A stretch of 64,000 nt of DNA from Candidatus Peribacteria bacterium (GCA_943349825.1 CALQZQ010000002.1:1-64000), one strand, 5' to 3'; positions 45,008 to 51,465 are shown, counted from the stretch's first letter. Notes: generated from the sequence alone by a model not told the origin. Made by a program: numbers and translations.

Positions 45008-45295
45008 CTAAAGCCGATCCAGTACCAAACGGTAACCGCCCTCTCCATTTTTGAGCCATTGCGCCACGCGCGTGATGGTCGCGGTGCTCACGCCGGTACG
45101 CTTTGCAATTTCACGATAAGGCACGCCCTCGTCCACCAGTTTCACCACTTCAAAGCGCTCAGAAAATTCCTGCAATTCTCCGAGAGTGCAGAGGTCTCGA
45201 AAAAATGCACGGGCCTCCTTGATGTTTTTCAAAAGAAGAACTCCCTCGTAGAGAGAGTCCAACTTTTTTGAGTTCAATTTGCCTACTTTTTTCAT
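45008..45295 (-). CDS. TrpR/YerC-family regulator
   Basis: 95 residues from the ATG at 45295 (MKKVGKLNSKKLDS), chosen because it matches the length of YerC; a GTG at 45319 overlapping the upstream stop is the alternative. The sequence FFRDLCTLGELQEFSERFEVVKLVDEGVPYREIAKRTGVSTATITRVAQWLKNGEGGY is the Trp-repressor helix-turn-helix fold in the YerC/YecD branch. The ligand is unknown. It is the third gene of the His-leader operon and may report on an aromatic or other amino acid. Confidence 0.85.
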   Translation of the reverse strand: MKKVGKLNSKKLDSLYEGVLLLKNIKEARAFFRDLCTLGELQEFSERFEVVKLVDEGVPYREIAKRTGVSTATITRVAQWLKNGEGGYRLVLDRL

Positions 45296-45315
45296 ACCGC
45301 CACTATACACCAGGC

Positions 45316-46086
45316 TCACTGTGTCCGGCCAAAAAAAGTCTTCCGTGATTGCTCCGACAAAGCGACGCCCGGCTTAGTATTGAAGTTGAGTGTCACCAAA
45401 ATGCGTTCGCCCGCCTCCACATCGGTGACTCTGTGCAGAGACTGATTGCCGCGGAAAATCATGAGGCTTCCTTCCTCCACTGATTGTCGCTTTGGCAGAA
45501 TTTCGCCGTCCAGGCACTGCTGCACCAAGTCATAGTTTTCCTCTCCATTCTCGTCGTAACGCATGTCGGTAAAATATTCGTAAACACCACCTTTTTGGCA
45601 TCCTTTCACCAAGAGCGTGATGGCAAAATCCGCGTTGTCAAAGTGCCAGCCCAGGGCATCACCCGGGTCGTAATAATTCACGTTGATCGAAGAGAGGGGA
45701 TCGGCGTAGGGATAGAGAGCATCGATGCCCAAAACCTCACACAGAAAAGCGCGGAAAAGTTTTGAGTCGTAGAGCGTACGCAGCAAGGAATCCGCAGGCA
45801 ACTGGTCATCTGGAATACACGCTTTCGTACTTTTGAGCAGTCTATTTCGCGGGGACTTTGTTGGAAAACCCGGATCCGCAGGGAGTACATAGACATTGTA
45901 AATAGACTCCGCGCGAAAAGCCTGAGTTTTCAAGTCAGCGGCCTCTTTTTGCAGCGCCGCTACAGCCTCTTCGTTGAGAAAATCTTCAAAAATCAGTATG
46001 CCCGTTTTGTCGAATTCCTTCTTCAAGCGCGCCGTTTCCTGGCGAAAAAAAACCGCATCATAAGTGGATCCAAAAATATTGAACAT
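45316..46086 (-). CDS. 2-oxoglutarate/Fe(II)-dependent oxygenase
   Basis: 256 residues. The metal triad is visible: HFD in LGWHFDNADFAITLLVKG (about residue 148-150), a distal His in SLHRVTDV (about 216) and the 2OG-binding Arg in GERILVTLNF (about 227). This is the prolyl-4-hydroxylase-like branch of the jelly-roll oxygenases. Such enzymes hydroxylate or halogenate amino acids, peptides or small molecules; the substrate cannot be read from sequence. It lies 12 bp after the methyltransferase gene and before the TrpR-like gene. Confidence 0.85.
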   Translation of the reverse strand: MFNIFGSTYDAVFFRQETARLKKEFDKTGILIFEDFLNEEAVAALQKEAADLKTQAFRAESIYNVYVLPADPGFPTKSPRNRLLKSTKACIPDDQLPADSLLRTLYDSKLFRAFLCEVLGIDALYPYADPLSSINVNYYDPGDALGWHFDNADFAITLLVKGCQKGGVYEYFTDMRYDENGEENYDLVQQCLDGEILPKRQSVEEGSLMIFRGNQSLHRVTDVEAGERILVTLNFNTKPGVALSEQSRKTFFGRTQ

Positions 46087-46097
46087 AAGAAAGGAGT

Positions 46098-46964
46098 TTA
46101 GGATTGATAAAGGTCAAAGGCCCAGTATTGGTCATAGCGCTGTTCTCCGTCACTGCTGCGACACAAGTAGGGAATTCGCGTCGTCTGCACGGCGGTTCTG
46201 AACCTGTCTGCCAAGTATTCCTGCAAAATGCATCGGTCCTCTTCTTCGGTGCTGCCCGGAGTCAATCGTAACTCGGGGGGAGTGTATTCCACGCGGCGTT
46301 GCACATTCGGCCCATCATCCACGGGAACCACCGGCAGCAAGGTGGCCAAAGTCACGCGTGTTTTGCCCAATTGGCCTAAGTTTTCAATGAGCTGCGCAGG
46401 ATCTCTCACACGATCCAAAGTGAGGCTGGAAAAAGCCCAACTGGGACTTCCCGTGCCGACAAGCGTGCGGCCTCCATTGATCTGAGCAATCAGATCGGGG
46501 AAAGGGGCATCAATAACCCCACAATCCACACGCTCATTCTTGAAACAGAAGGAAGGGCTCAAATCGACACCCCGAGATCCTTCACCTTGCTCTGCCACAA
46601 ATCGTCCGGGGCCACATCCCAAATCTACAAATTGTCCTCCTCGCTGAGTCCACTCCGGGGCGCCTAAATTTCTGTAAACGCTCAAATCTTCTGTATAGCC
46701 GGCTCCGTTGGTGTTGCAACCCTCAAAGTAATAACGAAGCATCGCACGAACTTGAGGGGCGGCCGTTTCCCAGCCGAGTTTTTCAAAGTAGCTCCGGATG
46801 CTAGCGAGTTGCACTGAGAGCGCACGTTTCCGAGTCTCACCAGCAGTCGCAGTGATTTCGGAACCATCCTTCACCGGGCTGAGTTCACGCTCCATAAGCG
46901 CGAAGCACACTTCGGGTCCTTCAGGCGTCCATTTATCCATTTCTTGTCTCACGTTGATCGGCAT
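46098..46964 (-). CDS. SAM-dependent methyltransferase-like protein
   Basis: 288 residues. A Rossmann-type class I methyltransferase motif I is clear (FVDLGCGPGRFVAEQ, about residues 112-126), followed by RGVDLSPSF, a motif II-like acidic end. The first 100 residues are helical and unrecognised. It is the first structural gene of an operon with the oxygenase and the TrpR-like gene, and its expression is preceded by a leader peptide with His codons and a terminator. Substrate unknown. Confidence 0.7.
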   Translation of the reverse strand: MPINVRQEMDKWTPEGPEVCFALMERELSPVKDGSEITATAGETRKRALSVQLASIRSYFEKLGWETAAPQVRAMLRYYFEGCNTNGAGYTEDLSVYRNLGAPEWTQRGGQFVDLGCGPGRFVAEQGEGSRGVDLSPSFCFKNERVDCGVIDAPFPDLIAQINGGRTLVGTGSPSWAFSSLTLDRVRDPAQLIENLGQLGKTRVTLATLLPVVPVDDGPNVQRRVEYTPPELRLTPGSTEEEDRCILQEYLADRFRTAVQTTRIPYLCRSSDGEQRYDQYWAFDLYQS

Positions 46965-46980
46965 AAAAATAGTTTTTAAA

Positions 46981-47085
46981 AATTAAAAAACCCGCAACTT
47001 GGTGCGGGTGGCTTTCTTTTAAAAAAGTGTATCCCCTCAGGGATGCGCCCACCGCACGCCACCCGTATGGTGATGCAGAATTTCA
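46981..47085 (-). promoter_or_regulatory. histidine attenuator of the methyltransferase operon
   Basis: A 7-bp terminator stem ACCCGCA/TGCGGGT (46990-46996 with 47003-47009) is followed on the minus strand by TTTTTTAATTTTT, 20-odd nt before the gene start. Its 5' arm (GCCACCCGCAC, about 47003-47013) can instead pair with GTGCGGTGGGC in the leader (about 47047-47057), with two single-base bulges. The His codons CATCACCAT can pair with GGTGGCGTG next to it. This is the attenuation logic also seen for thrS. Confidence 0.75.
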
Positions 47086-47114
47086 ACGATGTTGATGAAC
47101 AGGAAGTCTTCCAT
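47037..47114 (-). CDS. histidine-containing leader peptide
   Basis: 25 codons starting at the ATG at 47114. The segment ILHHHTGG carries three consecutive His codons (CAT CAC CAT, 47067-47075) and another His lies near the end (RWAHP). A promoter is visible: TTGACT, 17 bp, TATTGT, with an overlapping TATAAT (about 47130-47160), giving a short 5' leader. The stop TGA is about 28 nt before the terminator stem. Confidence 0.7.
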   Translation of the reverse strand: MEDFLFINIVEILHHHTGGVRWAHP

Positions 47115-47129
47115 AGTGTTTTAATACAT

Positions 47130-47162
47130 TAATACAATATTATAATGCAAAAAAGAAGTCAA
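47130..47162 (-). promoter_or_regulatory. promoter of the His-leader operon
   Basis: On the minus strand: TTGACT, a spacer of 17 bp, TATTGT; a TATAAT overlaps it 5 bp upstream. It lies directly after the rplL terminator. Confidence 0.65.
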
Positions 47163-47167
47163 GCACA

Positions 47168-47195
47168 CAAAAAAGCCCCCGTTGCCGAGGGCTTT
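47168..47195 (-). terminator. terminator of the rplJ-rplL operon
   Basis: Minus strand: AAAGCCCTCGGCAACGGGGGC followed by TTTTTT. The stem AGCCC(T/C)CG pairs with CGGGGGCT, 20 bp downstream of the rplL stop. Confidence 0.85.
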
Positions 47196-47214
47196 AAAGT
47201 TTGAAGGAAGAAAA

Positions 47215-47613
47215 CTAAGCGAGTTCAACCTTAGCTCCAGCAGCTTCCAAAGCCTTTTTAGCTTCGTTAGCCTTGTCTGTAGGTGCATTTTCGAGAACCA
47301 CACCGTTTGCGTCTACCACGTCCTTAGCCTCTTTGAGACCAAGACCTGTGAGTTCGCGAACCGCCTTGATCACGCCGATCTTTTGAGCACCGGAGTCAAT
47401 GAGCTTAACGGTGAAGGAGTCTTTTGCTTCTTCAGCAGGAGCAGCAGCAGCGCCACCGGCAGCAGCAGCCATGGCCATAGGAGCGGCGGAAATGCCGTAT
47501 TCCTTTTCCATGAACTTCACTACGTTATTGAGAGATACAATGTTGAGTTTTTCGAGAGCATCAATGAGGGTTTGTTCCTCCTTGGAGAGCTCGATTTTTA
47601 CGTCGTCGGACAT
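47215..47613 (-). CDS. rplL: ribosomal protein bL12
   Basis: 132 residues. The N-terminal dimerisation domain (about 1-40), an Ala/Gly-rich hinge (AAAAGGAAAAPAEEAK, about 55-70) and the C-terminal factor-binding domain (KIGVIKAVRELTGLGLKEAKDVVD, about 85-108) are all present. It forms the ribosomal stalk with uL10 and recruits translation GTPases. Second gene of the rplJL operon, 24 bp after rplJ, with a terminator behind it. Confidence 0.98.
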   Translation of the reverse strand: MSDDVKIELSKEEQTLIDALEKLNIVSLNNVVKFMEKEYGISAAPMAMAAAAGGAAAAPAEEAKDSFTVKLIDSGAQKIGVIKAVRELTGLGLKEAKDVVDANGVVLENAPTDKANEAKKALEAAGAKVELA

Positions 47614-47637
47614 AAGTAAGAGTTAAAGGGAAATAAA

Positions 47638-48159
47638 TTAAGCGGGTTTCTTTTCAGCATACTGTTGAACAGCGCGCGCAAAAGAACCGAGCGGAGACTG
47701 TAAAGTTCCATAGAAACTTTGCAGCGGAGAACGAAGGAGTCCAATAAACTTCGCGAGAAGTTCTTGTTTGGAGGGGAGTCCGGCAATCTCTTTCATTTGA
47801 GCGATCGTCATGACTTTTCCTTCCATAATTCCTCCCATGAGTTTGAGCTTTTCGAAATCCTTACCGTATTTCTTGATGAGGCGAGGGCCGGCCACGCTGT
47901 CCTCGTAAGAGAAAGCGGCGCCAACGGTGCCTTCCAAAATGTCATCGGGAAGATCGAAACCTTGCTCTTTTGCAGCCAGTTTGAACAAAGTCTTTTTAGC
48001 GACCTTGAATTCAACACCAGCCGCGCGCATCTCATTGCGGAGTTTGGAGAGTTGTAGCACGGAAAGCCCGGCGTATTGCCCAAAGGCAACGCTGCCAGCT
48101 TTCTGGAACTTCTCTTTGAGCTCAGCGAGAGTCGCTTCTTTCTGTTGTCTTGTGATCAT
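47638..48159 (-). CDS. rplJ: ribosomal protein uL10
   Basis: 173 residues, normal length. N-terminal rRNA-binding domain (ITRQQKEATLAELKEKFQKAGSVAFGQYAGLSVLQLSKLRNEMR) and the C-terminal helix (about 150-173) that carries bL12 dimers. It also acts as autoregulator by binding the L10 leader upstream. Confidence 0.97.
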   Translation of the reverse strand: MITRQQKEATLAELKEKFQKAGSVAFGQYAGLSVLQLSKLRNEMRAAGVEFKVAKKTLFKLAAKEQGFDLPDDILEGTVGAAFSYEDSVAGPRLIKKYGKDFEKLKLMGGIMEGKVMTIAQMKEIAGLPSKQELLAKFIGLLRSPLQSFYGTLQSPLGSFARAVQQYAEKKPA

Positions 48160-48179
48160 AAGATTCTAGGGGTTGGGTC

Positions 48180-48375
48180 CTTGCGGACCGAATGAAGTCG
48201 GGTCGACCGTTTGGCGCAAAGCGCCGTTTTAAAAACTCCCAACTTGCGTTGAGACCAGTGCCAAAGCCAGGGTAAATACCTAGGCCCGCTGTTTCTCGGT
48301 AGGACTTCTATCCTTCGGCGGAGCCGAATGGGCTCCTTCCAAAGCATTGCCTACTGTCTTCGAACGCAGCGGGAT
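48180..48375 (-). ncRNA. L10 ribosomal-protein leader with attenuator
   Basis: The rplJ upstream RNA carries the L10-leader hallmarks: AGACAGTAGG near 48351-48360 and its partner CCTACCGAG near 48292-48300, separated by a hairpin with GGCTCC-type arms. In known cases L10 binds this fold and reduces expression. Downstream, TCTCAAC-GCAA-GTTGGGA (48237-48254) followed by GTTTTT is a candidate attenuator with a GNRA loop. A second small hairpin GGCGC/GCGCC lies at about 48212-48224. Confidence 0.8.
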
Positions 48376-48405
48376 TCTATAAGGAAATAGGGGCTTTGTA
48401 AAGGG

Positions 48406-48555
48406 CTAAGCGGCCTGTTCTCCAACAACAGCAGCCACCGCAGAGTGGACAGGTTCTTTTGCTAGCAAGACAGCCAAGTCTTCAGGGTGCATGCGACAGA
48501 CTTCAGTCAGTTCAACCAAGCCAAGACCGGTATCAGTAAGGAGTTCAGTAGACAT
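48406..48555 (-). CDS. 49-residue unknown protein
   Basis: ATG at 48555, frame MSTELLTDTGLGLVELTEVC and onward to the stop TAG at 48406. The composition is acidic and helical. It lies 11 bp after the 85-residue gene and about 30 bp before the L10 leader, in the same direction. The motif AACCCCCT followed by five bases and ATG precedes it, exactly as in the neighbour. Reality as a gene is inferred from this shared spacing and clean frame. Confidence 0.5.
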   Translation of the reverse strand: MSTELLTDTGLGLVELTEVCRMHPEDLAVLLAKEPVHSAVAAVVGEQAA

Positions 48556-48566
48556 ACTTTAGGGGG

Positions 48567-48824
48567 TTATAAGGTTTGCCAGACAGCTGGCGAAGACATT
48601 TCACCAATAGTCCATTCTGTTCGAACAGAACTCTCTATCAACAAACGACGTGCCATTTGAGCTGCAAAAGTATAGGAATCGCCGTCTCGATCCATGACAA
48701 GGCTTCGAACCAGGTCACGGTGAGTAGCCAACAGAGCTCGTAAGGTGTGCTCCAGGTCCGCTGGTTTTAGGGCCCGAATAGCTTCGGCGTCAATGGGTCT
48801 GAGCTGGTCCGGTACTGCAGTCAT
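48567..48824 (-). CDS. 85-residue unknown protein under Phe-leader control
   Basis: Short helical protein (MTAVPDQLRPIDAEAIRAL...), no signal peptide, Arg- and Leu-rich; family not recognised. Its ATG lies 21 nt after a strong terminator that ends a phenylalanine-rich leader, so its expression should rise when charged tRNA-Phe is scarce. It is preceded by AACCCCCT-N5-ATG. Possibly co-transcribed with the 49-residue gene and, through the L10 leader, rplJL. Confidence 0.65.
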   Translation of the reverse strand: MTAVPDQLRPIDAEAIRALKPADLEHTLRALLATHRDLVRSLVMDRDGDSYTFAAQMARRLLIESSVRTEWTIGEMSSPAVWQTL

Positions 48825-48844
48825 ACAAAAGGGGGTTAAAGTAC

Positions 48845-48935
48845 AAAAAAACCTCGCATTCCTGCGAGGCCTTGTGTGGTGATAAAAGTAGTTTTATGCG
48901 GTCACACGGGAGCAGCCTCGCTGGGGAGCGAAAAA
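48845..48935 (-). promoter_or_regulatory. phenylalanine attenuator
   Basis: A terminator stem CCTCGCA/TGCGAGG (48852-48858 with 48863-48869), loop of 4, followed on the minus strand by seven T. Its 5' arm GCCTCGC is the exact complement of GCGAGGC in the leader (48915-48921). That antiterminator is supported by inner helices GTGTG/CACAC and ATAAAA/TTTTAT. AGCAGC among the Phe codons (48942-48947) can pair with GCTGCT next to the antiterminator strand. Confidence 0.8.
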
Positions 48936-48971
48936 GAAATAGCTGCTAAAAAAGAAATTCGTGTGTTGCAT
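48894..48971 (-). CDS. phenylalanine leader peptide
   Basis: 25 codons from the ATG at 48971; it starts MQHTNFFFSSYFFF, with two runs of three Phe codons (48948-48956 and 48930-48938) and one Tyr. Enterobacterial pheL and pheM leaders have the same character. TAA at 48894, 25 nt before the terminator stem. No strong ribosome-binding sequence. Confidence 0.82.
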   Translation of the reverse strand: MQHTNFFFSSYFFFAPQRGCSRVTA

Positions 48972-49045
48972 AAGCGAGTCCATATTAGTACACGAAACCA
49001 CTCCCGGTCAATATTTTCGAAAAAATTTGCTGTCCACCTCGACTC

Positions 49046-49756
49046 GTGTTAAAAATGGAAAGCAATAACCCCCATCATCCCATGGATTTCCAATCCTTGT
49101 TGCTCGCCCAGATCGACGAGAAGCATCTTCTTAAGCATGCGTTCTACCAGATGTGGAATGAGGGTACTTTGCCCATCGAAGTGATGCAAAAATACGCAGA
49201 ACAGTACTACCACCTGGAACGCGCTTTCCCGACCTTTCTTTCTCTCATGCTCCAAACCTGTGACGACGAAGGAATCCGTGCGTCCATTCTAGACAACTTC
49301 AACGATGAAACGGCCGGTGCCAAAAACCACCGCGAACTCTGGCTGCGTTTTGGAGAAGGAATCGGCGCGACTCGCGAAGACATGAAAAACAGCACGCCTC
49401 TTCCAGAAACCCTCGCTGCCATTGAAACGTTCAAGGCCCTCTGCGCTAAAAACTACCTGGTGGGTGCTGCTGCTTTGGCAGCTTACGAATCCCAAATCCC
49501 TGCGATTGCCGCAAAAAAACTGGAAGGTCTTGAAAAGAACTACGGCATCACGGACGACCGCACCAAAGAATTCTTTGTAGTGCACGGGGTGATGGACATC
49601 CAACACTCCAATGTATGGTGGGACATGCTGGCCACCGCACCCGAGGCTCAAAAGCCCGAGCTCGAAGCCGCTACCAAAGAAGGCGCTGCTGCACTCTGGG
49701 GCTTCCTCGACGGAATCCTGCGCGAGTACATGCCCAACGCCGCCATGGCCTGCTAA
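49046..49756 (+). CDS. CADD/PqqC-like heme-oxygenase-fold enzyme
   Basis: 236 residues. Helical bundle of the TenA/PqqC/CADD family. The likely diiron ligands are in YYHLERAFP (Glu, about residue 57), KNHRELWLRF (His, about 95), AAYESQIPA (Glu, about 149) and FFVVHGVMDIQHSNVWWDM (two His, about 181-188). Chlamydial CADD makes p-aminobenzoate from its own tyrosine; other members are oxygenases. No folate gene lies nearby. An in-frame ATG at 49055 is an alternative start. Confidence 0.75.
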   Translation: MLKMESNNPHHPMDFQSLLLAQIDEKHLLKHAFYQMWNEGTLPIEVMQKYAEQYYHLERAFPTFLSLMLQTCDDEGIRASILDNFNDETAGAKNHRELWLRFGEGIGATREDMKNSTPLPETLAAIETFKALCAKNYLVGAAALAAYESQIPAIAAKKLEGLEKNYGITDDRTKEFFVVHGVMDIQHSNVWWDMLATAPEAQKPELEAATKEGAAALWGFLDGILREYMPNAAMAC

Positions 49757-49767
49757 CCCCAAAAACT

Positions 49768-50169
49768 ATGTCCAATCGAGTCGTACATTTTGAAATTCAA
49801 GCCGACGATCCCGAGCGCGCCGCAAAGTTTTATCGCGATGTTTTTGGCTGGACCATCGAAAAATGGGACAGTCCCGATATGGAATATTGGATGGTGATGA
49901 CGGCCGAAAAAGACAGCAAGGAACCTGGAATCAACGGGGGACTCCTGCGCCGTCCTTGCCCGGCTCCCGCACCCGCCCAAGGCACCAATTGCTACGTGTG
50001 CACGGTTCAAGTGGATGACTTCGACGCCATCGCTACAAAGATCGAAACTGCCGGCGGCATTGTGGCTCTACCCAAATTCTCCCTCGCAGGCATGGCTTGG
50101 CAAGGTTACTTCCTAGATACGGAAGGCAACACTTTCGGCCTTCACCAAGTGATGGAACAGAAGGCTTAA
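49768..50169 (+). CDS. VOC (glyoxalase/bleomycin-resistance-like) protein
   Basis: 133 residues, ATG at 49768 (MSNRVVHFEIQADDPERAAKFYRDVFGW). Two beta-alpha-beta-beta-beta modules are visible: VVHFEIQADDPERAAKFYRDVFGWTIEKW (about 4-32) and TVQVDDFDAIATKIETAGGIVALPKF...GYFLDTEGNTFGLHQ (about 78-127). The metal ligands His7 and a Glu near the end (TEGNTFGLHQ region) are plausible. The function is not specific. It follows the CADD-like gene by 11 bp, likely one operon. Confidence 0.85.
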   Translation: MSNRVVHFEIQADDPERAAKFYRDVFGWTIEKWDSPDMEYWMVMTAEKDSKEPGINGGLLRRPCPAPAPAQGTNCYVCTVQVDDFDAIATKIETAGGIVALPKFSLAGMAWQGYFLDTEGNTFGLHQVMEQKA

Positions 50170-50217
50170 AGACCAGACTTTTGAACAAACTTTTGCCCCA
50201 GTTTTACGACTTGGGCA
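50170..50217 (+). other. gap before the tRNA-like RNA, copy 2
   Basis: No feature seen in these bases. Apart from the phased array and the RNA, the 340-bp gap 50170-50511 holds only two short hairpins after the terminator (50426-50439 and 50441-50456) before miaA. Confidence 0.5.
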
Positions 50218-50277
50218 TTTTTGTCAGATCTTTGTCAGCGAAACGTAAGAGAAAAGTCAGGTATTTTGTAAGGTCGG
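50218..50277 (+). promoter_or_regulatory. phased pentamer array upstream of tRNA-like RNA, copy 2
   Basis: GTCAG, GTCAG, GTAAG, GTCAG and GTAAG start at 50223, 50234, 50245, 50256 and 50268: spacing 11, 11, 11 and 12, identical to copy 1. The flanking bases are also largely conserved (TCAGCG, AAAAGTCAGGT, TTTTGTAAGGTCGG). A weak -10 (TTTACT, about 50283-50288) lies 11 bp downstream, the distance seen for PhoB/OmpR-type activated promoters. Confidence 0.68.
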
Positions 50278-50290
50278 GGTGTTTTACTAG

Positions 50291-50391
50291 GTTTGTCCGG
50301 TTGGGGGCCTCGCAATTGGCTGCCTCGATAAACTTGTCATTTTATTGAGAGGGGTTCGACTCCCCTGAGGTCCACCACCACCGGACAGACA
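50291..50391 (+). ncRNA. D-arm-less, alanine-type tRNA-like RNA, copy 2
   Basis: Fold from 50305: acceptor GGGCCTC/GAGGTCC with G3-U70 and A73 (50374), followed by an encoded CCA (50375-50377); a 12-nt linker with UUGG in place of the D-arm; a 9-bp helix CTCGATAAA/TTTATTGAG with loop CTTGTCAT; T-arm AGGGG-TTCGACT-CCCCT. The outer helix TGTCCGGT/ACCGGACA (50294-50301 with 50380-50387) encloses it. Compared with copy 1, the acceptor, the anticodon-side helix and the outer helix all change on both strands so that pairing is kept. Likely alanylated; not a decoding tRNA. Confidence 0.82.
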
Positions 50392-50423
50392 AAAGAAAGA
50401 ACCCTTTACGGGGTTCTTTCTTT
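50392..50423 (+). terminator. terminator of the tRNA-like RNA, copy 2
   Basis: A 13-bp perfect stem AAAGAAAGAACCC/GGGTTCTTTCTTT with a 6-nt loop; the U-rich side lies within the 3' arm. Confidence 0.85.
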
Positions 50424-50511
50424 ATCGCAATGAATTGCGCCCGACAAACTTGTCGAAGTCATTATATCACCGCATTTGCGCATCAGCAATATCAGGGCTT
50501 ATAGTACCGCC

Positions 50512-51465
50512 ATGACCGACCTCTACCATCATCTTCAACTTTTCTTCAAAGAGCTCAAAAAGACGAGCGAAAAGCCTCTGCTCGTGGTCTGCGGCCCCAC
50601 GGCCTCCGGCAAGACGGCGCTCAGCCTCCAGCTGGCCGAAGATTTTAATGGTGAAATCATTTCCGCGGATTCGGCGCAGGTCTATCGCAAACTGGACATC
50701 GGTTCGGACAAGGTCAGCCCCGTAGATCGGCAGCGCGTGAAGCATCATCTCATTGATGTTCGCGAGCCCGACCAGACCTTCACCATGGCGGATTTCAAAC
50801 GGGAAGCCACGCATGCCATTCAGGCAATTCAGCACAAAGGCAAAGTGCCCATCCTCTGCGGAGGAACCGGGCTCTACATCAGCGCAGTGGTGGACAATTA
50901 CGATCTACCCGAGGCTCCGCCCGATCCAAAAATTCGAGCAGCCCTCGAACAAGAATACCAAAAAGGCGGCAAAGAAAAACTCTACGAAATGCTCCTGGAA
51001 CTCGACCCCGTGGCGGCCAGCAAAATCCATCCCAACAACGTGCGCTACGTGGCTCGAGCCCTGGAAATCATCCTCAAAACGGGGCAGCCACTCCGTCCAC
51101 AAAAAGCCAACCCGCTCTACAGCGTTTTCAAAATGGCCGTCGACTGGCCTCGTGAAATTTTGTACGATCGTGTGAATCACCGCGTGGACGAACAGATTCA
51201 AAAAGGCCTCTTCAACGAACTCAAAACCCTGCTCGCCGAAGGCTACAGTGAAGACTTACAGTGTTTTTCAGCCCTGGGTTATAAAGAGTATTTCCCTTAC
51301 CTCCGTGGTGAAAAATCGCTGGAAGCTTGTAAAGAGGAACTCAAACAAAACACTCGTAATTTTGCGAAGCGTCAGCTAACGTGGTTTCGGCGTGAGGAAG
51401 ACATTTATTGGATCTCACCCGAAGAGTTTTTAACGCTCACCACTCGGGACAGGATAACATCCTAG
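50512..51465 (+). CDS. miaA: tRNA dimethylallyltransferase
   Basis: 317 residues from the ATG at 50512 (MTDLYHHLQLFF). Transfers an isopentenyl group to A37 of tRNAs that read UNN codons. Motifs: P-loop VVCGPTASGKTALSLQLA (about 25-42), DSAQVYRKLDIGSDK (about 53-67), HHLIDVREPDQTFTMADF (about 78-95), LCGGTGLYISAVV (about 116-128) and the tRNA-binding TRNFAKRQLTWFRRE near 288-302. It lies just downstream of the tRNA-like RNA gene but has its own gap. Confidence 0.97.
   Translation: MTDLYHHLQLFFKELKKTSEKPLLVVCGPTASGKTALSLQLAEDFNGEIISADSAQVYRKLDIGSDKVSPVDRQRVKHHLIDVREPDQTFTMADFKREATHAIQAIQHKGKVPILCGGTGLYISAVVDNYDLPEAPPDPKIRAALEQEYQKGGKEKLYEMLLELDPVAASKIHPNNVRYVARALEIILKTGQPLRPQKANPLYSVFKMAVDWPREILYDRVNHRVDEQIQKGLFNELKTLLAEGYSEDLQCFSALGYKEYFPYLRGEKSLEACKEELKQNTRNFAKRQLTWFRREEDIYWISPEEFLTLTTRDRITS

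Noticed and set aside
48212-48224. Terminator GGCGC/GCGCC in the rplJ leader
   Set aside because: The U-run lies before, not after, the stem in the transcribed direction.
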